Shown here one piece after another: positions 1 to 8,420 of a DNA stretch of 32,106 nucleotides. The translations under genes were made by a program, and so were the position numbers. Source of the stretch: Oscillospiraceae bacterium (GTDB taxonomy: Bacteria > Bacillota > Clostridia > Oscillospirales > CAG-272); NCBI GenBank assembly GCA_015064415.1, contig SVSG01000027.1, positions 1 through 32,106 on the forward strand, written 5' to 3'. Position 1 is the stretch's first letter, and every line of letters begins with the position of its first letter. A model generated the notes under the pieces. It ran no database searches and had not been told where the DNA came from. It worked only from the letters and a program-made list of their open reading frames with translations.

Positions 1-19
1 GAAAGGAAGGTTACTGAAC

Positions 20-226
20 ATGAAGGCAGGAATTCATCCGTCCTATGAAGACGTTACCATCATCTGCGCTTGCGGAAACGTGGTAAAGACCAAGTCTACC
101 ACCGGCGGGGAAATGAAGGTTGAAATTTGCTCGAAGTGTCATCCGTTCTTCACCGGCAAGCAGAAGCTGGTTGACGTGGGCGGTCGTGTTGATAAGTTCA
201 ACAGAAGACTCCAGGGGAAAAAGTAA
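20..226 (+). CDS. rpmE: 50S ribosomal protein L31 (zinc-binding form)
   Basis: Structural protein of the large ribosomal subunit, 68 residues, the normal length for bacterial L31. It starts with the typical MKxGIHP sequence and has four cysteines, C16, C18, C37 and C40, in the zinc-binding C+ arrangement, so this is the zinc form and not the zinc-free paralogue. A GGAAGG ribosome-binding site lies about 8 bases before the ATG. It appears to be transcribed alone, because a hairpin terminator follows at 282-330; its promoter must lie left of the window. The family assignment is secure. Zinc binding is inferred from the conserved cysteines. Confidence 0.97.
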   Translation: MKAGIHPSYEDVTIICACGNVVKTKSTTGGEMKVEICSKCHPFFTGKQKLVDVGGRVDKFNRRLQGKK

Positions 227-281
227 TTCTTCTATCTCGGGGGCGCTTCATTAGCGCAGACCAAAAACACAAAAAACAAAA

Positions 282-330
282 CGAAAACCGCTTTTTCTGT
301 CTGCAAAGATCAGGGAAAGCGGTTTTTCGG
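282..330 (+). terminator. Intrinsic terminator after rpmE
   Basis: The left arm CGAAAACCGCTTT (282-294) pairs with AAAGCGG plus the following T-run (316-327). A roughly 20-base loop separates the arms, and the T-run sits directly after the stem. Its position 55 bases past the rpmE stop fits termination of rpmE. Confidence 0.75.
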
Positions 331-368
331 TAGTAAGTCTGCAAGGGTTCTATGTTGTGTGTTTTTTT

Positions 369-425
369 AGATGCGATCTCGGTACTCGACGTATGCAATA
401 CGCCTATCGTACCGAGATCACATCT
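369..425. repeat. Large nested inverted repeat upstream of hflX
   Basis: Arms 369-385 and 409-425 are complementary over 17 positions with one mismatch; the core GATCTCGGTAC / GTACCGAGATC is perfect. Inside the 23-base centre is a second small palindrome, CGTAT-GCA-ATACG. The structure lies between the rpmE terminator and the hflX ribosome-binding site and lacks a T-tract after its right arm, so it is not a simple terminator. It could be a structured 5' leader, a protein-binding site, or a short palindromic repeat element. Confidence 0.7.
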
Positions 426-481
426 TCTGCATCTAATGACGCGCCCCCTAAACATAATAACGTTCCCCGAAAGGAGAATTT

Positions 482-1774
482 ATGGAAAATACAGAATTTG
501 TACCCGGTGTGCGCGCCGCGCTGGTCAGCGTGGTCACACGCGATCGCACCGAGGAGGAGGCAAAGGCCTCGCTGGAGGAACTGCGCCGTCTTTTGGAAAC
601 GGCAGGCGGCGAGGCGGTCTTTGTCATGATGCAGAACAAGGAAACGCCGGACGTGCGCACCTATCTTGGCAGCGGCAAGGCGGCGGAGCTTTGCTACTAT
701 TGCGCCGCGAACGAGGCGGATCTTGCCGTCTTTGACTGCGAGCTTTCCCCCTCGCAGATCAGAAATCTGGAGGACGTATTGGGCGAAAACGTACGCGTTA
801 TCGACCGCTCGATGCTGATTCTGGATATTTTCGCCCTGCATGCGACAAGCGGCGAGGGCAAGCTGCAGGTCGAGCTGGCACAGCTTAAATACACCGCGCC
901 TCGCCTTGTCGGTAAGGGTGCGGCGCTCTCCCGCCTTGGCGGCGGCATCGGCACGCGCGGCCCCGGTGAGAGCCAGCTGGAGACCGACCGCCGACACCTG
1001 CAACGCCGCATCCGCGCGCTGGAGGATAGCTTGGATGCCTTGGCGGCAGACCGCCGCACACAGCGCCAGGCACGCGATCGCTCCGGGCTTGCGCGCGTGG
1101 CGATCGTGGGCTACACCAACGCGGGCAAGTCCACCTTGCTCAACTATCTGACCGATGCGGGCATTCTTGCAAAGGATCAGCTGTTTGCCACGCTGGACCC
1201 CACCACGCGCAAGTGTCAGCTGCCGGGCGGTGAAACGGTGCTGCTCACCGACACGGTCGGCTTCATCCGCAATCTGCCTCACCATCTGATCCACGCCTTC
1301 CGCTCCACGCTGGACGAGGCGGTGTACGCCGATCTTCTGATGATCGTGATCGACGCCTCGGATCCCGAGGCCGCGGCACAGCTTGCCGTGACCGAGGAAC
1401 TGCTGGAAAGCTTGGGGGCGGGCGGCAAGCCCACGCTTTACGTGTTCAATAAATGCGACCTTGGCGCCGCCGTTCCGGGGCTTACCAGACCCGACGGCAC
1501 GTGCGTGTATATCTCCGCCGCAACGGGGCAGGGTGTCGCGCTTTTGATGACACGTATGGAGGAAATGCTGCACGCGGGCAAGAAAACCGTGACCTTTTTC
1601 TTCCCGAATGCCAAGCAAGGACTTGTCAGTCGCTTGTACGAGAATGCCACGGTCGAGAACGTGGAATACGGTGCCGAGGGCGTGACCGTCACCGCCACGG
1701 TGGACGATAAGATCTACGGGCCCTTAAAGCAATACGACACAAATCCCCCGAAGGAGGATGGCGATGAGTGGTGA
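482..1774 (+). CDS. hflX: Ribosome-associated GTPase HflX
   Basis: GTPase that binds the 50S subunit and can split stalled or stress-inactivated ribosomes; cytoplasmic. The 430 residues show the HflX order: N-terminal nucleotide-binding-like domain with a GSGKAAEL glycine loop, a linker with the family signature GGGIGTRGPGESQLE, then the G domain. G-domain motifs visible are G1 GYTNAGKST, G3 DTVGF and G4 NKCD. The length is normal. The start follows AAAGGAG by about 5 bases. Its 3' end overlaps the next gene, yigZ, so the two are translationally linked. A large inverted repeat lies in front of the gene. The assignment is secure; the role in ribosome rescue is from family knowledge. Confidence 0.96.
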   Translation: MENTEFVPGVRAALVSVVTRDRTEEEAKASLEELRRLLETAGGEAVFVMMQNKETPDVRTYLGSGKAAELCYYCAANEADLAVFDCELSPSQIRNLEDVLGENVRVIDRSMLILDIFALHATSGEGKLQVELAQLKYTAPRLVGKGAALSRLGGGIGTRGPGESQLETDRRHLQRRIRALEDSLDALAADRRTQRQARDRSGLARVAIVGYTNAGKSTLLNYLTDAGILAKDQLFATLDPTTRKCQLPGGETVLLTDTVGFIRNLPHHLIHAFRSTLDEAVYADLLMIVIDASDPEAAAQLAVTEELLESLGAGGKPTLYVFNKCDLGAAVPGLTRPDGTCVYISAATGQGVALLMTRMEEMLHAGKKTVTFFFPNAKQGLVSRLYENATVENVEYGAEGVTVTATVDDKIYGPLKQYDTNPPKEDGDEW

Positions 1775-2387
1775 TATTTTTCGCACGATAGCGCGCGAGG
1801 CCGAGGCTGAGATCGAGGAAAAACGCTCGGTCTTTATCACGGCGGTGCGGCGCGTGTCCACCGAGGAGGAGGCCGCGGCCTTCGTCAAGGAGCGCAAAAA
1901 GGCGCACCCCGATGCGCGCCATACCGTGTTTGCCTACGTGCTGCGCAAGGGTGCGGCGCGCTATTCAGATGACAGCGAGCCGACGGGCACGGCAGGAATG
2001 CCGACCTTAGAGGCGATCCGCCGATTGGGCCTTGAGGACGTGGTGGTCGCCACCACGCGTTATTTCGGTGGTATTTTGCTTGGCGCGGGTGGTCTTACCC
2101 GTACCTACGGTGCGGCCGCGCACGCGGGACTTTCTGCCGCAGGTGTTGCGGAATACGTACCCTTTGCCTACTATTTGTTGGATTGTACCTATGGCGACTA
2201 TCAAAAGATCCTGCCCGAGCTGCCCCGTCTTGGCGCGCGAGAGCAGGAAACGGATTTTACCGACCGTGTGGCGATACAGGTGGGACTTCCCGTGGAGCTT
2301 GGCGAGCCGATGTGCACGCGCGTGATCGAGCTTACTGCGGGGCGTTGCGTGCCGGAAAAGATCGCTGACGGGATGGATCTGAAATAA
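1764..2387 (+). CDS. yigZ: YigZ/IMPACT family protein
   Basis: 207 residues. The N-terminal half has the IMPACT/UPF0029 features: KKAHPDARHTVFAYV, then DDSEPTGTAGMP, then TTRYFGGILLGAGGL followed by RTYG. The C-terminal half is an EF-G domain V-like (DUF1949-type) ferredoxin fold. Members are thought to act around translation or stress, with no settled enzymatic role. I place the start at the second of two in-frame ATGs: AAGGAGG (1751-1757) abuts the first ATG (1758) but is correctly spaced for 1764. The start lies inside hflX, overlapping it by 11 bases. The next gene begins 12 bases after the stop, so all three are probably one transcript. Confidence 0.93.
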   Translation: MSGDIFRTIAREAEAEIEEKRSVFITAVRRVSTEEEAAAFVKERKKAHPDARHTVFAYVLRKGAARYSDDSEPTGTAGMPTLEAIRRLGLEDVVVATTRYFGGILLGAGGLTRTYGAAAHAGLSAAGVAEYVPFAYYLLDCTYGDYQKILPELPRLGAREQETDFTDRVAIQVGLPVELGEPMCTRVIELTAGRCVPEKIADGMDLK

Positions 2388-2399
2388 GGAGGAGCATTT

Positions 2400-4283
2400 A
2401 TGCAAAAGAAACACGACGAGATCTTGTACGGCTTTCACGTGGGCGAGCACGGCTTCGTGGAGGACAAGATCATGGACGAGCTGAAGGAATACGCTGAGCG
2501 CGGGATCAACTTCGTCACGATCCGTCCGCCCAACTTCCGAAAGATCGATGCGCACTACTATCTGGAGTGGGCAAAATTCATGACCGAGCACAAGATGCAT
2601 TTCATCTTTTTGTACGCCATCCAGTATCCGCCCAAGGGCGAGATGGCGCACGTTAGCCCCGAAACGGTAGCGAAAATCAAGGAAATTGCAGGGGATTACT
2701 TCCTCGGCGATATGCTGGGTGAGACGGGCAGCTCCTACGCTTGCAAGCTCCCCGGCTATTACGGCACGGGCCGTCAGGTGATGCCGGATCAGAACGCCGC
2801 CGATATGAGGGAGGCGAAGGATGCGTACCTCAAAACCGTGGAGGGCTTCGCCAAAACCGCGCGTGAGCTGAAGCTGCCGCACATCGCCTCTGTGGAGGCG
2901 ACGATGCTGAATAACTACAACATGGAGCTCAGCGTCGATCTGCCCTTTACCGAAACGCCCTGCGCCAATCCCGAGCTGGTGCTTTCCGCCCTGCGTGGTG
3001 CGGCACGCTCGATCAACGCTCCCCTTTGGGGCACCTACGTCGCGCACGAATGGTACGCGGGTATGCGTCATTTTGACGAGCTGAAGCGCAAGCGCTTTGA
3101 GATGGTATACAAGTATTGCTACCTTGCGGGCTCTCAGCTGTTCTGTCTGGAAAGCGGCATTTCCAAGATCCAGTCTTACGGCGTGGACCTGCCCGAGGAC
3201 AACGAGATCGCACGCGCAAACAGCGAGGTCGTGTACCGTCTTTTCGATCAATTTACCAAGGATCAGCGCCCCGCAGGCGGCCCGCGTGCCCGCGTTGCCT
3301 TCATTCAGGGCAATCTGGACAGCTACAGCGGCGGTTGGGGCGGCGGCTACGCGTGGAGCCAGTTCAAGGAGGAATGGGCCTACGGCGATGCCGAGCACGC
3401 CTGGAAGATCGCGAAGGAGGTCAACAAAAAGCGCGACTGGTTCGAGCCGGATTGCTACGAGCGCGAGGGGCTGGACGTGTCCGCGGGCGCGCCCGACGGC
3501 AGCTTTGACGTCATTCCCGCAGTCGCTTCCTTGGAGGCAATGCAGCGTTATGAGTGTCTGATCTTCGTCGGCTGGAACACCATGACGGACGAGTTGTATG
3601 AGAAGCTGGTGGCGTACGTGAAAAACGGCGGCAAGCTGTTCATTACGGCGGCGCATCTGAACACCAATCCCAAGCGCGACGGCAAGCCGACCTACCCCCA
3701 CGGCGGTGACCTCAGCGACCTTGTTGGTTGTCGCTTGACAGGTAAGACCGTGCGCTCGGGCTTTGGACACCGCTTCGTGGCGGACAGCGCCCTTCCCGGG
3801 ATGCATTACCCTTACGCCAACGGCAAGCCTGCTGACCCCATTTATTCCTGTGGAAACGTGGATTACGCCGAAATCGAGCTTACAAGCGGACGCACCTGTG
3901 CCACGCTGGCTGACAGCTTCTGGGTAGAGGAAAGACCGATGCCCCCCACCGTAGTGGAGCACGCCCTTGGCAAGGGACACGTGGTGTTCCTTACCGCAGA
4001 GACGTATGCCGGTAACGATGCCATTTACCCCCTGTACCGTTTGATCGTACGCGAGCTTCTGCGCGCCGCAGGCGACACGCCGCTGGTGCAAGCCTCCTCT
4101 GAGGTGCGCTATGCCGTTTACAATGATGACGTGATCTATTTGCTGAATACCTCTTACGATATGCCCGCCGTGGCGGTGATCCACCCGACCACCGACCATC
4201 CCGAAACGCTGACGCTCTCCCCGATGGAGCTGCGTAAGATCAGCATCAAGGACGGCAAGGTCGAAACGATCTGCAGTATGTAA
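2400..4283 (+). CDS. Putative cytoplasmic TIM-barrel glycoside hydrolase-like protein
   Basis: I do not recognise a named family. The 627 residues have no signal peptide or membrane segment. Residues 1-290 read as alternating strands and helices of a (beta/alpha)8 barrel: YGFHVG, FVTIRPP, HFIFLYA, YFLGDMLGE, HIASVEATM, LWGTYVAHEW and QLFCLESG. Residues 295-430 resemble the flavodoxin/glutaminase-like domain B of GH42-type enzymes (YECLIFVGWN, YVKNGGKLFITAAHL). The C-terminal part is beta-rich. By analogy with clan GH-A, E108 (after strand 4) and E251 (after strand 7) are candidate catalytic acids; this is inference. AGGAGG precedes the ATG, and the gene sits 12 bases after yigZ, an odd housekeeping context for a glycosidase. 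It could instead be a non-catalytic sugar-binding relative. Confidence 0.6.
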   Translation: MQKKHDEILYGFHVGEHGFVEDKIMDELKEYAERGINFVTIRPPNFRKIDAHYYLEWAKFMTEHKMHFIFLYAIQYPPKGEMAHVSPETVAKIKEIAGDYFLGDMLGETGSSYACKLPGYYGTGRQVMPDQNAADMREAKDAYLKTVEGFAKTARELKLPHIASVEATMLNNYNMELSVDLPFTETPCANPELVLSALRGAARSINAPLWGTYVAHEWYAGMRHFDELKRKRFEMVYKYCYLAGSQLFCLESGISKIQSYGVDLPEDNEIARANSEVVYRLFDQFTKDQRPAGGPRARVAFIQGNLDSYSGGWGGGYAWSQFKEEWAYGDAEHAWKIAKEVNKKRDWFEPDCYEREGLDVSAGAPDGSFDVIPAVASLEAMQRYECLIFVGWNTMTDELYEKLVAYVKNGGKLFITAAHLNTNPKRDGKPTYPHGGDLSDLVGCRLTGKTVRSGFGHRFVADSALPGMHYPYANGKPADPIYSCGNVDYAEIELTSGRTCATLADSFWVEERPMPPTVVEHALGKGHVVFLTAETYAGNDAIYPLYRLIVRELLRAAGDTPLVQASSEVRYAVYNDDVIYLLNTSYDMPAVAVIHPTTDHPETLTLSPMELRKISIKDGKVETICSM

Positions 4284-4290
4284 AAAAAGA

Positions 4291-4320
4291 AAAAAGCGCG
4301 GTAAAAACCGCGCTTTTTTT
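4291..4320. terminator. Bidirectional terminator between convergent genes
   Basis: AAAAAGCGCGGT (4291-4302), a 4-base A loop, then ACCGCGCTTTTT (4307-4318) with more Ts following. The arms pair perfectly over 12 bp and the structure is flanked by an A-run and a T-run, so it can stop transcription from both the glycosidase-like gene and the minus-strand regulator gene. Confidence 0.92.
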
Positions 4321-4335
4321 ATACCGTTATGGCAC

Positions 4336-5079
4336 TTATTGCGAAAGAGCGCTGTTCAGATACTCCACGATGGTGCGTGTGATGATCTGAAGCCCGATGC
4401 GCGAGGTGCCGCCAAAAATGCGATTGGTAGCAATGCTTTGACTGCAGCCGTACACCGCCACATCGGCAAGCTCGTCCAACACCGTTCCTTGCGTACAGCA
4501 GCAAAGCACCACCTCGGCGCCCATCTTTTTGGCAAGGCGCGCGCCAATGGCAAGCTCAGGGGTGGAATTTTTGACGGAAAGGATCAATACAAGGTCGCCG
4601 GCACTTGCCAACAGGTCCATTTTTCGCATCATTTCAGAGTCTGAGATCTGGCAAACGGGGATCTTCTGGCATTGCAGTTGGATGGCAAATTCGTTGGCAA
4701 CAAGGGCGGTCAGACCGTTGGCAAGCAGGTATACGGTGCGTGCGCGTCGCATACGGCTTGCGATGTCGATGGTCGCGGAAATGTCAATACGTTTGATCGT
4801 TTCCAGACATTCTGAATAGGATTTGAGCAGAATTTTGTTCATTTCCGCGCTTTGCTTGTCGCCCTTTTGCTCCTCGGAAAGACGGAATTTCATTTCGGAA
4901 AAGGAGGCGAAGCCGCACTTGCGGATCGCACGCGAAACCGTTGCCAAGGAAACGTAGGCGCCGCGCGCCACGTCACCGATACTGAACAGCTCTAACACAC
5001 CTTGTTGTGCGTTGATATAATCTATGACTGCCTTTTCCGCATTGGAAAGACGCATTTTCTCACTGCAACGGATCTCCAT
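4336..5079 (-). CDS. MurR/RpiR family transcriptional regulator
   Basis: 247 residues in two parts. The N-terminal helix-turn-helix domain of about 75 residues contains LSNAEKAVIDYI and the recognition stretch SLATVSRAIRKCGFASF. The SIS sugar-phosphate-binding domain runs from about residue 105 to 235 (RTVYLLANGLTALVANEF, DLVLILSVKNSTPELAIGA). Members usually repress sugar or amino-sugar catabolic genes and respond to a phosphorylated sugar. AAGGAG lies 6 bases before the ATG. It lies 13 bases downstream of the dehydrogenase gene on the same strand and must share its promoter, so autoregulation through the inverted repeat at 6115-6141 is plausible. The effector is unknown. Confidence 0.92.
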   Translation of the reverse strand: MEIRCSEKMRLSNAEKAVIDYINAQQGVLELFSIGDVARGAYVSLATVSRAIRKCGFASFSEMKFRLSEEQKGDKQSAEMNKILLKSYSECLETIKRIDISATIDIASRMRRARTVYLLANGLTALVANEFAIQLQCQKIPVCQISDSEMMRKMDLLASAGDLVLILSVKNSTPELAIGARLAKKMGAEVVLCCCTQGTVLDELADVAVYGCSQSIATNRIFGGTSRIGLQIITRTIVEYLNSALSQ

Positions 5080-5092
5080 CTTTTTCTCCTTT

Positions 5093-6100
5093 TCAGTCGG
5101 CGATTTTTACCAGTACCTTGCCTGCCTTGGTGTGGCGGGGCGCTCCGAATTCCTCTACCGCCTCATCCATCGAAAGCACCTTGGCAATGACGTGCTCTTC
5201 TTTCAGCGCGCCACAGGCAAGTAATGCCAGCGCACGCTCCATGGTGTGCGGGTTGATAAAAGAGGTCTTGATGACAAGCTCCTTGAGGAAGGCCGCGTGC
5301 GTGGAAAGCGGGAGACGTGCGGCCGAATCGCCGACACCGAACAGCACCACCGTGGCACCAAAGCCCGCCACCTGCAACGCCGTTTCCTGTGCGGCGGTCA
5401 CGCCCACGCACTCCATCACCTTGGTGATCCAAAGCTCGCGGCAAAGCGCCTCAATTTTTTCTGTATCCGTGGGGGAGAGGGCATAGTCCGCCCCCGCCGC
5501 AAGTGCCATCGCACGGCGCTCTTCGCTTAGCTCAAGCACCAGAATTTTGCCTGCGCCCGCGCGGCGCAAAAGGGCCATCATCATCGCGCCGATCGCACCG
5601 TAGCCGACAAGCGCCACGTTCTCGCCCATTTGCATGTTCAGAAGATCCATGCCGTGCAGACAGCAGGAAAGCGGCTCGGCAAGCGCGCCCATCTGCAGGG
5701 AAAGCCCGTCGGGCAGCGGGTACACGTTTTCCTCGGGAGCGACGACAAATTCCGCCATTCCCTTGACCACACCACGCGCCTGCTCGCAGAACGAGGGCTT
5801 GCCCGCCTGACAGTAGCGGCATTTTCCGCAGCTGTGATTGGGATCGGCACTCACACGGTCGCCCACGTGAAAGCGTGTGACCTTTGCACCTACCGCCTCC
5901 ACGATACCTGAGATCTCGTGCCCGAGCGGCACGGGATAGTGCACGGGATGTGTGTTCTTTTTGCCTGCGACCTTGTGAAAATCACTGCCGCAGATGCCGC
6001 AGTAGTGAACGCGGATGCGCACGTCCTGCTCGCCCATCTCTTTTTCGGGGAAGTCGGCAAGACGCACATCCCCCGGCCCATATAAAACAATCGCTTTCAT
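5093..6100 (-). CDS. Zinc-dependent medium-chain alcohol/polyol dehydrogenase
   Basis: 335-residue NAD(P)-dependent dehydrogenase of the sorbitol/threonine dehydrogenase type. The GroES-like N-terminal domain carries the catalytic zinc residues C37 (in CGICGSD), H61 and E62. Four structural-zinc cysteines follow at C91, C94, C97 and C105. The Rossmann domain has a VGYGAIGAMM nucleotide loop near residue 160. The open frame extends upstream to 6187, but the start at 6100 matches the family N-terminus MKAIVLYGPG and has a GGAGGG site 6-8 bases before it. The gene is followed after 13 bases by the RpiR regulator. It likely oxidises a sugar alcohol or similar hydroxyl compound; the substrate cannot be read from the sequence. 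Confidence 0.93.
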   Translation of the reverse strand: MKAIVLYGPGDVRLADFPEKEMGEQDVRIRVHYCGICGSDFHKVAGKKNTHPVHYPVPLGHEISGIVEAVGAKVTRFHVGDRVSADPNHSCGKCRYCQAGKPSFCEQARGVVKGMAEFVVAPEENVYPLPDGLSLQMGALAEPLSCCLHGMDLLNMQMGENVALVGYGAIGAMMMALLRRAGAGKILVLELSEERRAMALAAGADYALSPTDTEKIEALCRELWITKVMECVGVTAAQETALQVAGFGATVVLFGVGDSAARLPLSTHAAFLKELVIKTSFINPHTMERALALLACGALKEEHVIAKVLSMDEAVEEFGAPRHTKAGKVLVKIAD

Positions 6101-6114
6101 GCAGTGCCCTCCAA

Positions 6115-6141
6115 GCTGTGATGATTTGATTATATCACAGC
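6115..6141. promoter_or_regulatory. Inverted-repeat operator candidate over the dehydrogenase promoter
   Basis: GCTGTGAT (6115-6122) and ATCACAGC (6134-6141) form a perfect 8-bp inverted repeat around an 11-base centre. The right arm overlaps a minus-strand extended -10, TGATATAAT, whose TATAAT lies at 6129-6134. Binding here would block the dehydrogenase/regulator transcript. The likely binder is the RpiR protein encoded by the same unit (inference). Confidence 0.55.
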
Positions 6142-6194
6142 AAGTGTCGAAAACATTTTCTGTTTGAACAGCACCGCATGAAAGCATTTTCTTT

Positions 6195-7436
6195 TTATTT
6201 TGATCTTCCTTTTTTGCTGTCGTGGCAGATCTTGGCGTATACCGCGATGGCGATCAGCGGGAACAAGGCGCCGATCAGCATACCGATGCGCATACCAAGC
6301 TGCTCGGCACCAATACCGAGGCGCGTGGCAAGTGTGATGGCACCGGCAGAGGCCGCCACTGCGTCAGTGACGATGCCCACCAGCTGCGGGCCGACCGAGG
6401 CACCGAAATCACCGCCCGCCGCCATCAAGGCAAAGATGAATACGCCGCCTGCGGGGAAACGGTCGGAGCCGACGATCAAGCTGCCGGGCCAGAGCATAGA
6501 CACGCAAAAGCCGGTCAGCGCGCAGGCAAGCAGTCCCAATAACGGGAAAGGAGAGAAGGCCGCGATCAGATAGCAAAGCGCGGCGCCGATCGAGCCAAAT
6601 AACAGGACCTTTTCCACGTTTTTGCCGATCCCTGCGTAAAGGGAGCGTCCAAGTCCAAGTGTTGCGGCAAAGAGCGCGACACCGAAAACATCACCCCAAA
6701 GCTTGGGGATGCCAAGCGCCATTTCCAGATAGCCGGAGGCCCACTGTGCCATTGTGCACTCTGCGGCACCGCCAAGGAAAATGGCGAAGACGCAAAGCCA
6801 CATGGCTTTGTTTTTCATCAGATGCAGGGCGCCCGACGTGCGCTCCGGCGTTTTCATTTCCGGCATTTTCACCTTGAAATAAAGGAGGGCAGCGCTGAAG
6901 GGCACAAGCGAGAAGAGCAGGGCAAGCACGTGCCAGTATTTGGCGCCCACGAAGGTCAAAAACAGCGTAGCGAGCAACACAGCACCCACAACGCCCCAGG
7001 CGTAGATCGAATGCAGCTTGCTCATCTCGTGGTCGGGATTTTCCGCAGGGATGGCGGCGATCGTCGGGCTGATCAGCACCTCGCAAAGACCGGAGGAGGC
7101 GGAAAAGATCAGCGTGCCGAGCACAATGCCGAGATACGCGTGATCGGGGAAGAGCCACGGCAGCAGGGCGAACGCCCACAGACCGATCACGGTGATCACG
7201 GGGGTGATCTTTACCGTTTTTTCAATGTTGAAGCGATGCGAGAAGAAGGAGAAGATCAGATCGACACCAAGCTGGGTGAAGAAGTTGAGCAGCACCAGAA
7301 GCCCCAAAAGGGAATAGGAGATGCCGTACTGTATGTGAAAGGTAAGGAAGAGCAGCGGGGAGAGGTTGCCGACAACAGACATCGACATATTGGTCATGTA
7401 GCAAGCCGCCTTCAGCCGCTTGAAGCTTTGTGTCAT
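6195..7436 (-). CDS. MFS transporter (12 predicted membrane spans)
   Basis: 413-residue inner-membrane permease. Hydrophobic helices alternate with short polar loops, giving about twelve spans with a central charged loop near residues 190-210 (KVKMPEMKTPERT), as in the Major Facilitator Superfamily. The early segment YSLLGLLVLLNFFTQLGVDL and the later GDFGASVGPQLVG fit this. The true start is at 7436, where the ATG overlaps the rsmA stop as ATGA; the longer open frame upstream is rsmA read out of frame. Translation is therefore coupled to rsmA. The substrate is unknown. The downstream dehydrogenase and RpiR genes suggest a sugar or polyol (inference from context). Confidence 0.88.
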   Translation of the reverse strand: MTQSFKRLKAACYMTNMSMSVVGNLSPLLFLTFHIQYGISYSLLGLLVLLNFFTQLGVDLIFSFFSHRFNIEKTVKITPVITVIGLWAFALLPWLFPDHAYLGIVLGTLIFSASSGLCEVLISPTIAAIPAENPDHEMSKLHSIYAWGVVGAVLLATLFLTFVGAKYWHVLALLFSLVPFSAALLYFKVKMPEMKTPERTSGALHLMKNKAMWLCVFAIFLGGAAECTMAQWASGYLEMALGIPKLWGDVFGVALFAATLGLGRSLYAGIGKNVEKVLLFGSIGAALCYLIAAFSPFPLLGLLACALTGFCVSMLWPGSLIVGSDRFPAGGVFIFALMAAGGDFGASVGPQLVGIVTDAVAASAGAITLATRLGIGAEQLGMRIGMLIGALFPLIAIAVYAKICHDSKKGRSK

Positions 7437-8308
7437 TTTGCCGCCTCCGCAAGTATGTCGCTCAAAATGTCGGAAAGCGTGACGAAATCCTGCATCGAGA
7501 GGCGCTCGCCGCGAATATCGGGGCGAAGCCCCGCCGCCTCCACAGCGGCGATGCATTGCTCCTTGGAAAGGTTGCCAAAGCCCGCCTGCAGGGCGTTGGG
7601 CAACGTCTTGCGGCGTTGCTCGAACGCGACGCGGATGGTCTTGCGGAACAGCTCGTCATCGCGGGGAACGAAGGGCTTTTGATCATGCAGGCGGATGCGC
7701 ACCACGGCGGAGTTCACCGAGGGCGGGGGGAGAAAATCGCTTGCGGGCACCACGAAAAGGCGCTCTGCCACACCGTAGTAATTCAACACGGCGGTGATGG
7801 CACCGCAATCCTTGCCGCCCACGGGCGAGCAAAGGCGGTCAGCCACCTCGGATTGGATCATCACCGTGATGTTGTGGAAGGGAAGCCCACTTTCCAGCAG
7901 CTTCATCAGAATGGGGGTGGTGATGTAATAAGGGAGGTTGGCGCACACCGACACGCGCCCCTTTTCAAAATAGGGAGCGAGCAGGGTGGCAAGATCCGCC
8001 TTCATCACGTCCTCGTTGATGACGGTGACATTGTGAAATTCGTTGAGGGTGTATTTGAGTGCGGGGATGAGGGACTTGTCGATCTCCAGCGCCACCACGT
8101 TTTTGTAGCGCGCGCAAAGCTCACGCGTCAGTGTTCCGATGCCGGGGCCGATCTCAAGGATGGTCTCCTCTGCGCTGTCGGTGCAGTAATCGGCAATATC
8201 CTCGACCACCGCGCGGTTGGTGAGGAAGTTCTGACCGAACTCCTTGCGGAAACGAAGCCCGAAGGCCTGCATCACCGAGCGGACGGTTTTTTGATCACAT
8301 AAATTCAT
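7433..8308 (-). CDS. rsmA: 16S rRNA (adenine1518/1519-N6)-dimethyltransferase
   Basis: KsgA/RsmA, 291 residues, adds four methyl groups to the two adjacent adenines in the 3' hairpin of 16S rRNA during small-subunit maturation, using S-adenosylmethionine. Visible motifs are FGQNFL near the N-terminus, the SAM-binding EIGPGIGTLT (52-61), EIDKSL, and the catalytic NLPY (124-127), with the family C-terminal domain containing RRKTL. The start at 8308 (MNLCDQ) gives the normal length. The open frame runs on to 8848 only by chance, across a tRNA gene, and is rejected. A consensus promoter lies 35-63 bases upstream. The stop overlaps the MFS gene start. Confidence 0.97.
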   Translation of the reverse strand: MNLCDQKTVRSVMQAFGLRFRKEFGQNFLTNRAVVEDIADYCTDSAEETILEIGPGIGTLTRELCARYKNVVALEIDKSLIPALKYTLNEFHNVTVINEDVMKADLATLLAPYFEKGRVSVCANLPYYITTPILMKLLESGLPFHNITVMIQSEVADRLCSPVGGKDCGAITAVLNYYGVAERLFVVPASDFLPPPSVNSAVVRIRLHDQKPFVPRDDELFRKTIRVAFEQRRKTLPNALQAGFGNLSKEQCIAAVEAAGLRPDIRGERLSMQDFVTLSDILSDILAEAAK

Positions 8309-8342
8309 AAAATGCTCTCTTTCAAAGTATAATACTCTAAAT

Positions 8343-8371
8343 ATTATATAGTCCGCGCGTGCAAAAGTCAA
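8343..8371 (-). promoter_or_regulatory. Sigma-A type promoter for rsmA-MFS
   Basis: Read on the minus strand: -35 TTGACT (8366-8371), a 17-base spacer, and -10 TATAAT (8343-8348). The predicted start is about 28 bases before the rsmA ATG. Confidence 0.88.
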
Positions 8372-8420
8372 GGAAAAACGCGAAATGCAAAATTTTTTTG
8401 AAAAAATATCAAAAAAGGGG

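Noticed and set aside
2007-4199. 730-codon minus-strand open frame opposite the glycosidase-like gene
   Set aside because: His/Val/Arg-rich shadow translation. The plus strand has good ribosome-binding sites and coherent domain structure.
6117-6139. CRP-type site (TGTGA...TCACA)
   Set aside because: The half-sites are 13 bases apart, not 6, and the dyad extends beyond them; it fits a local repressor better.
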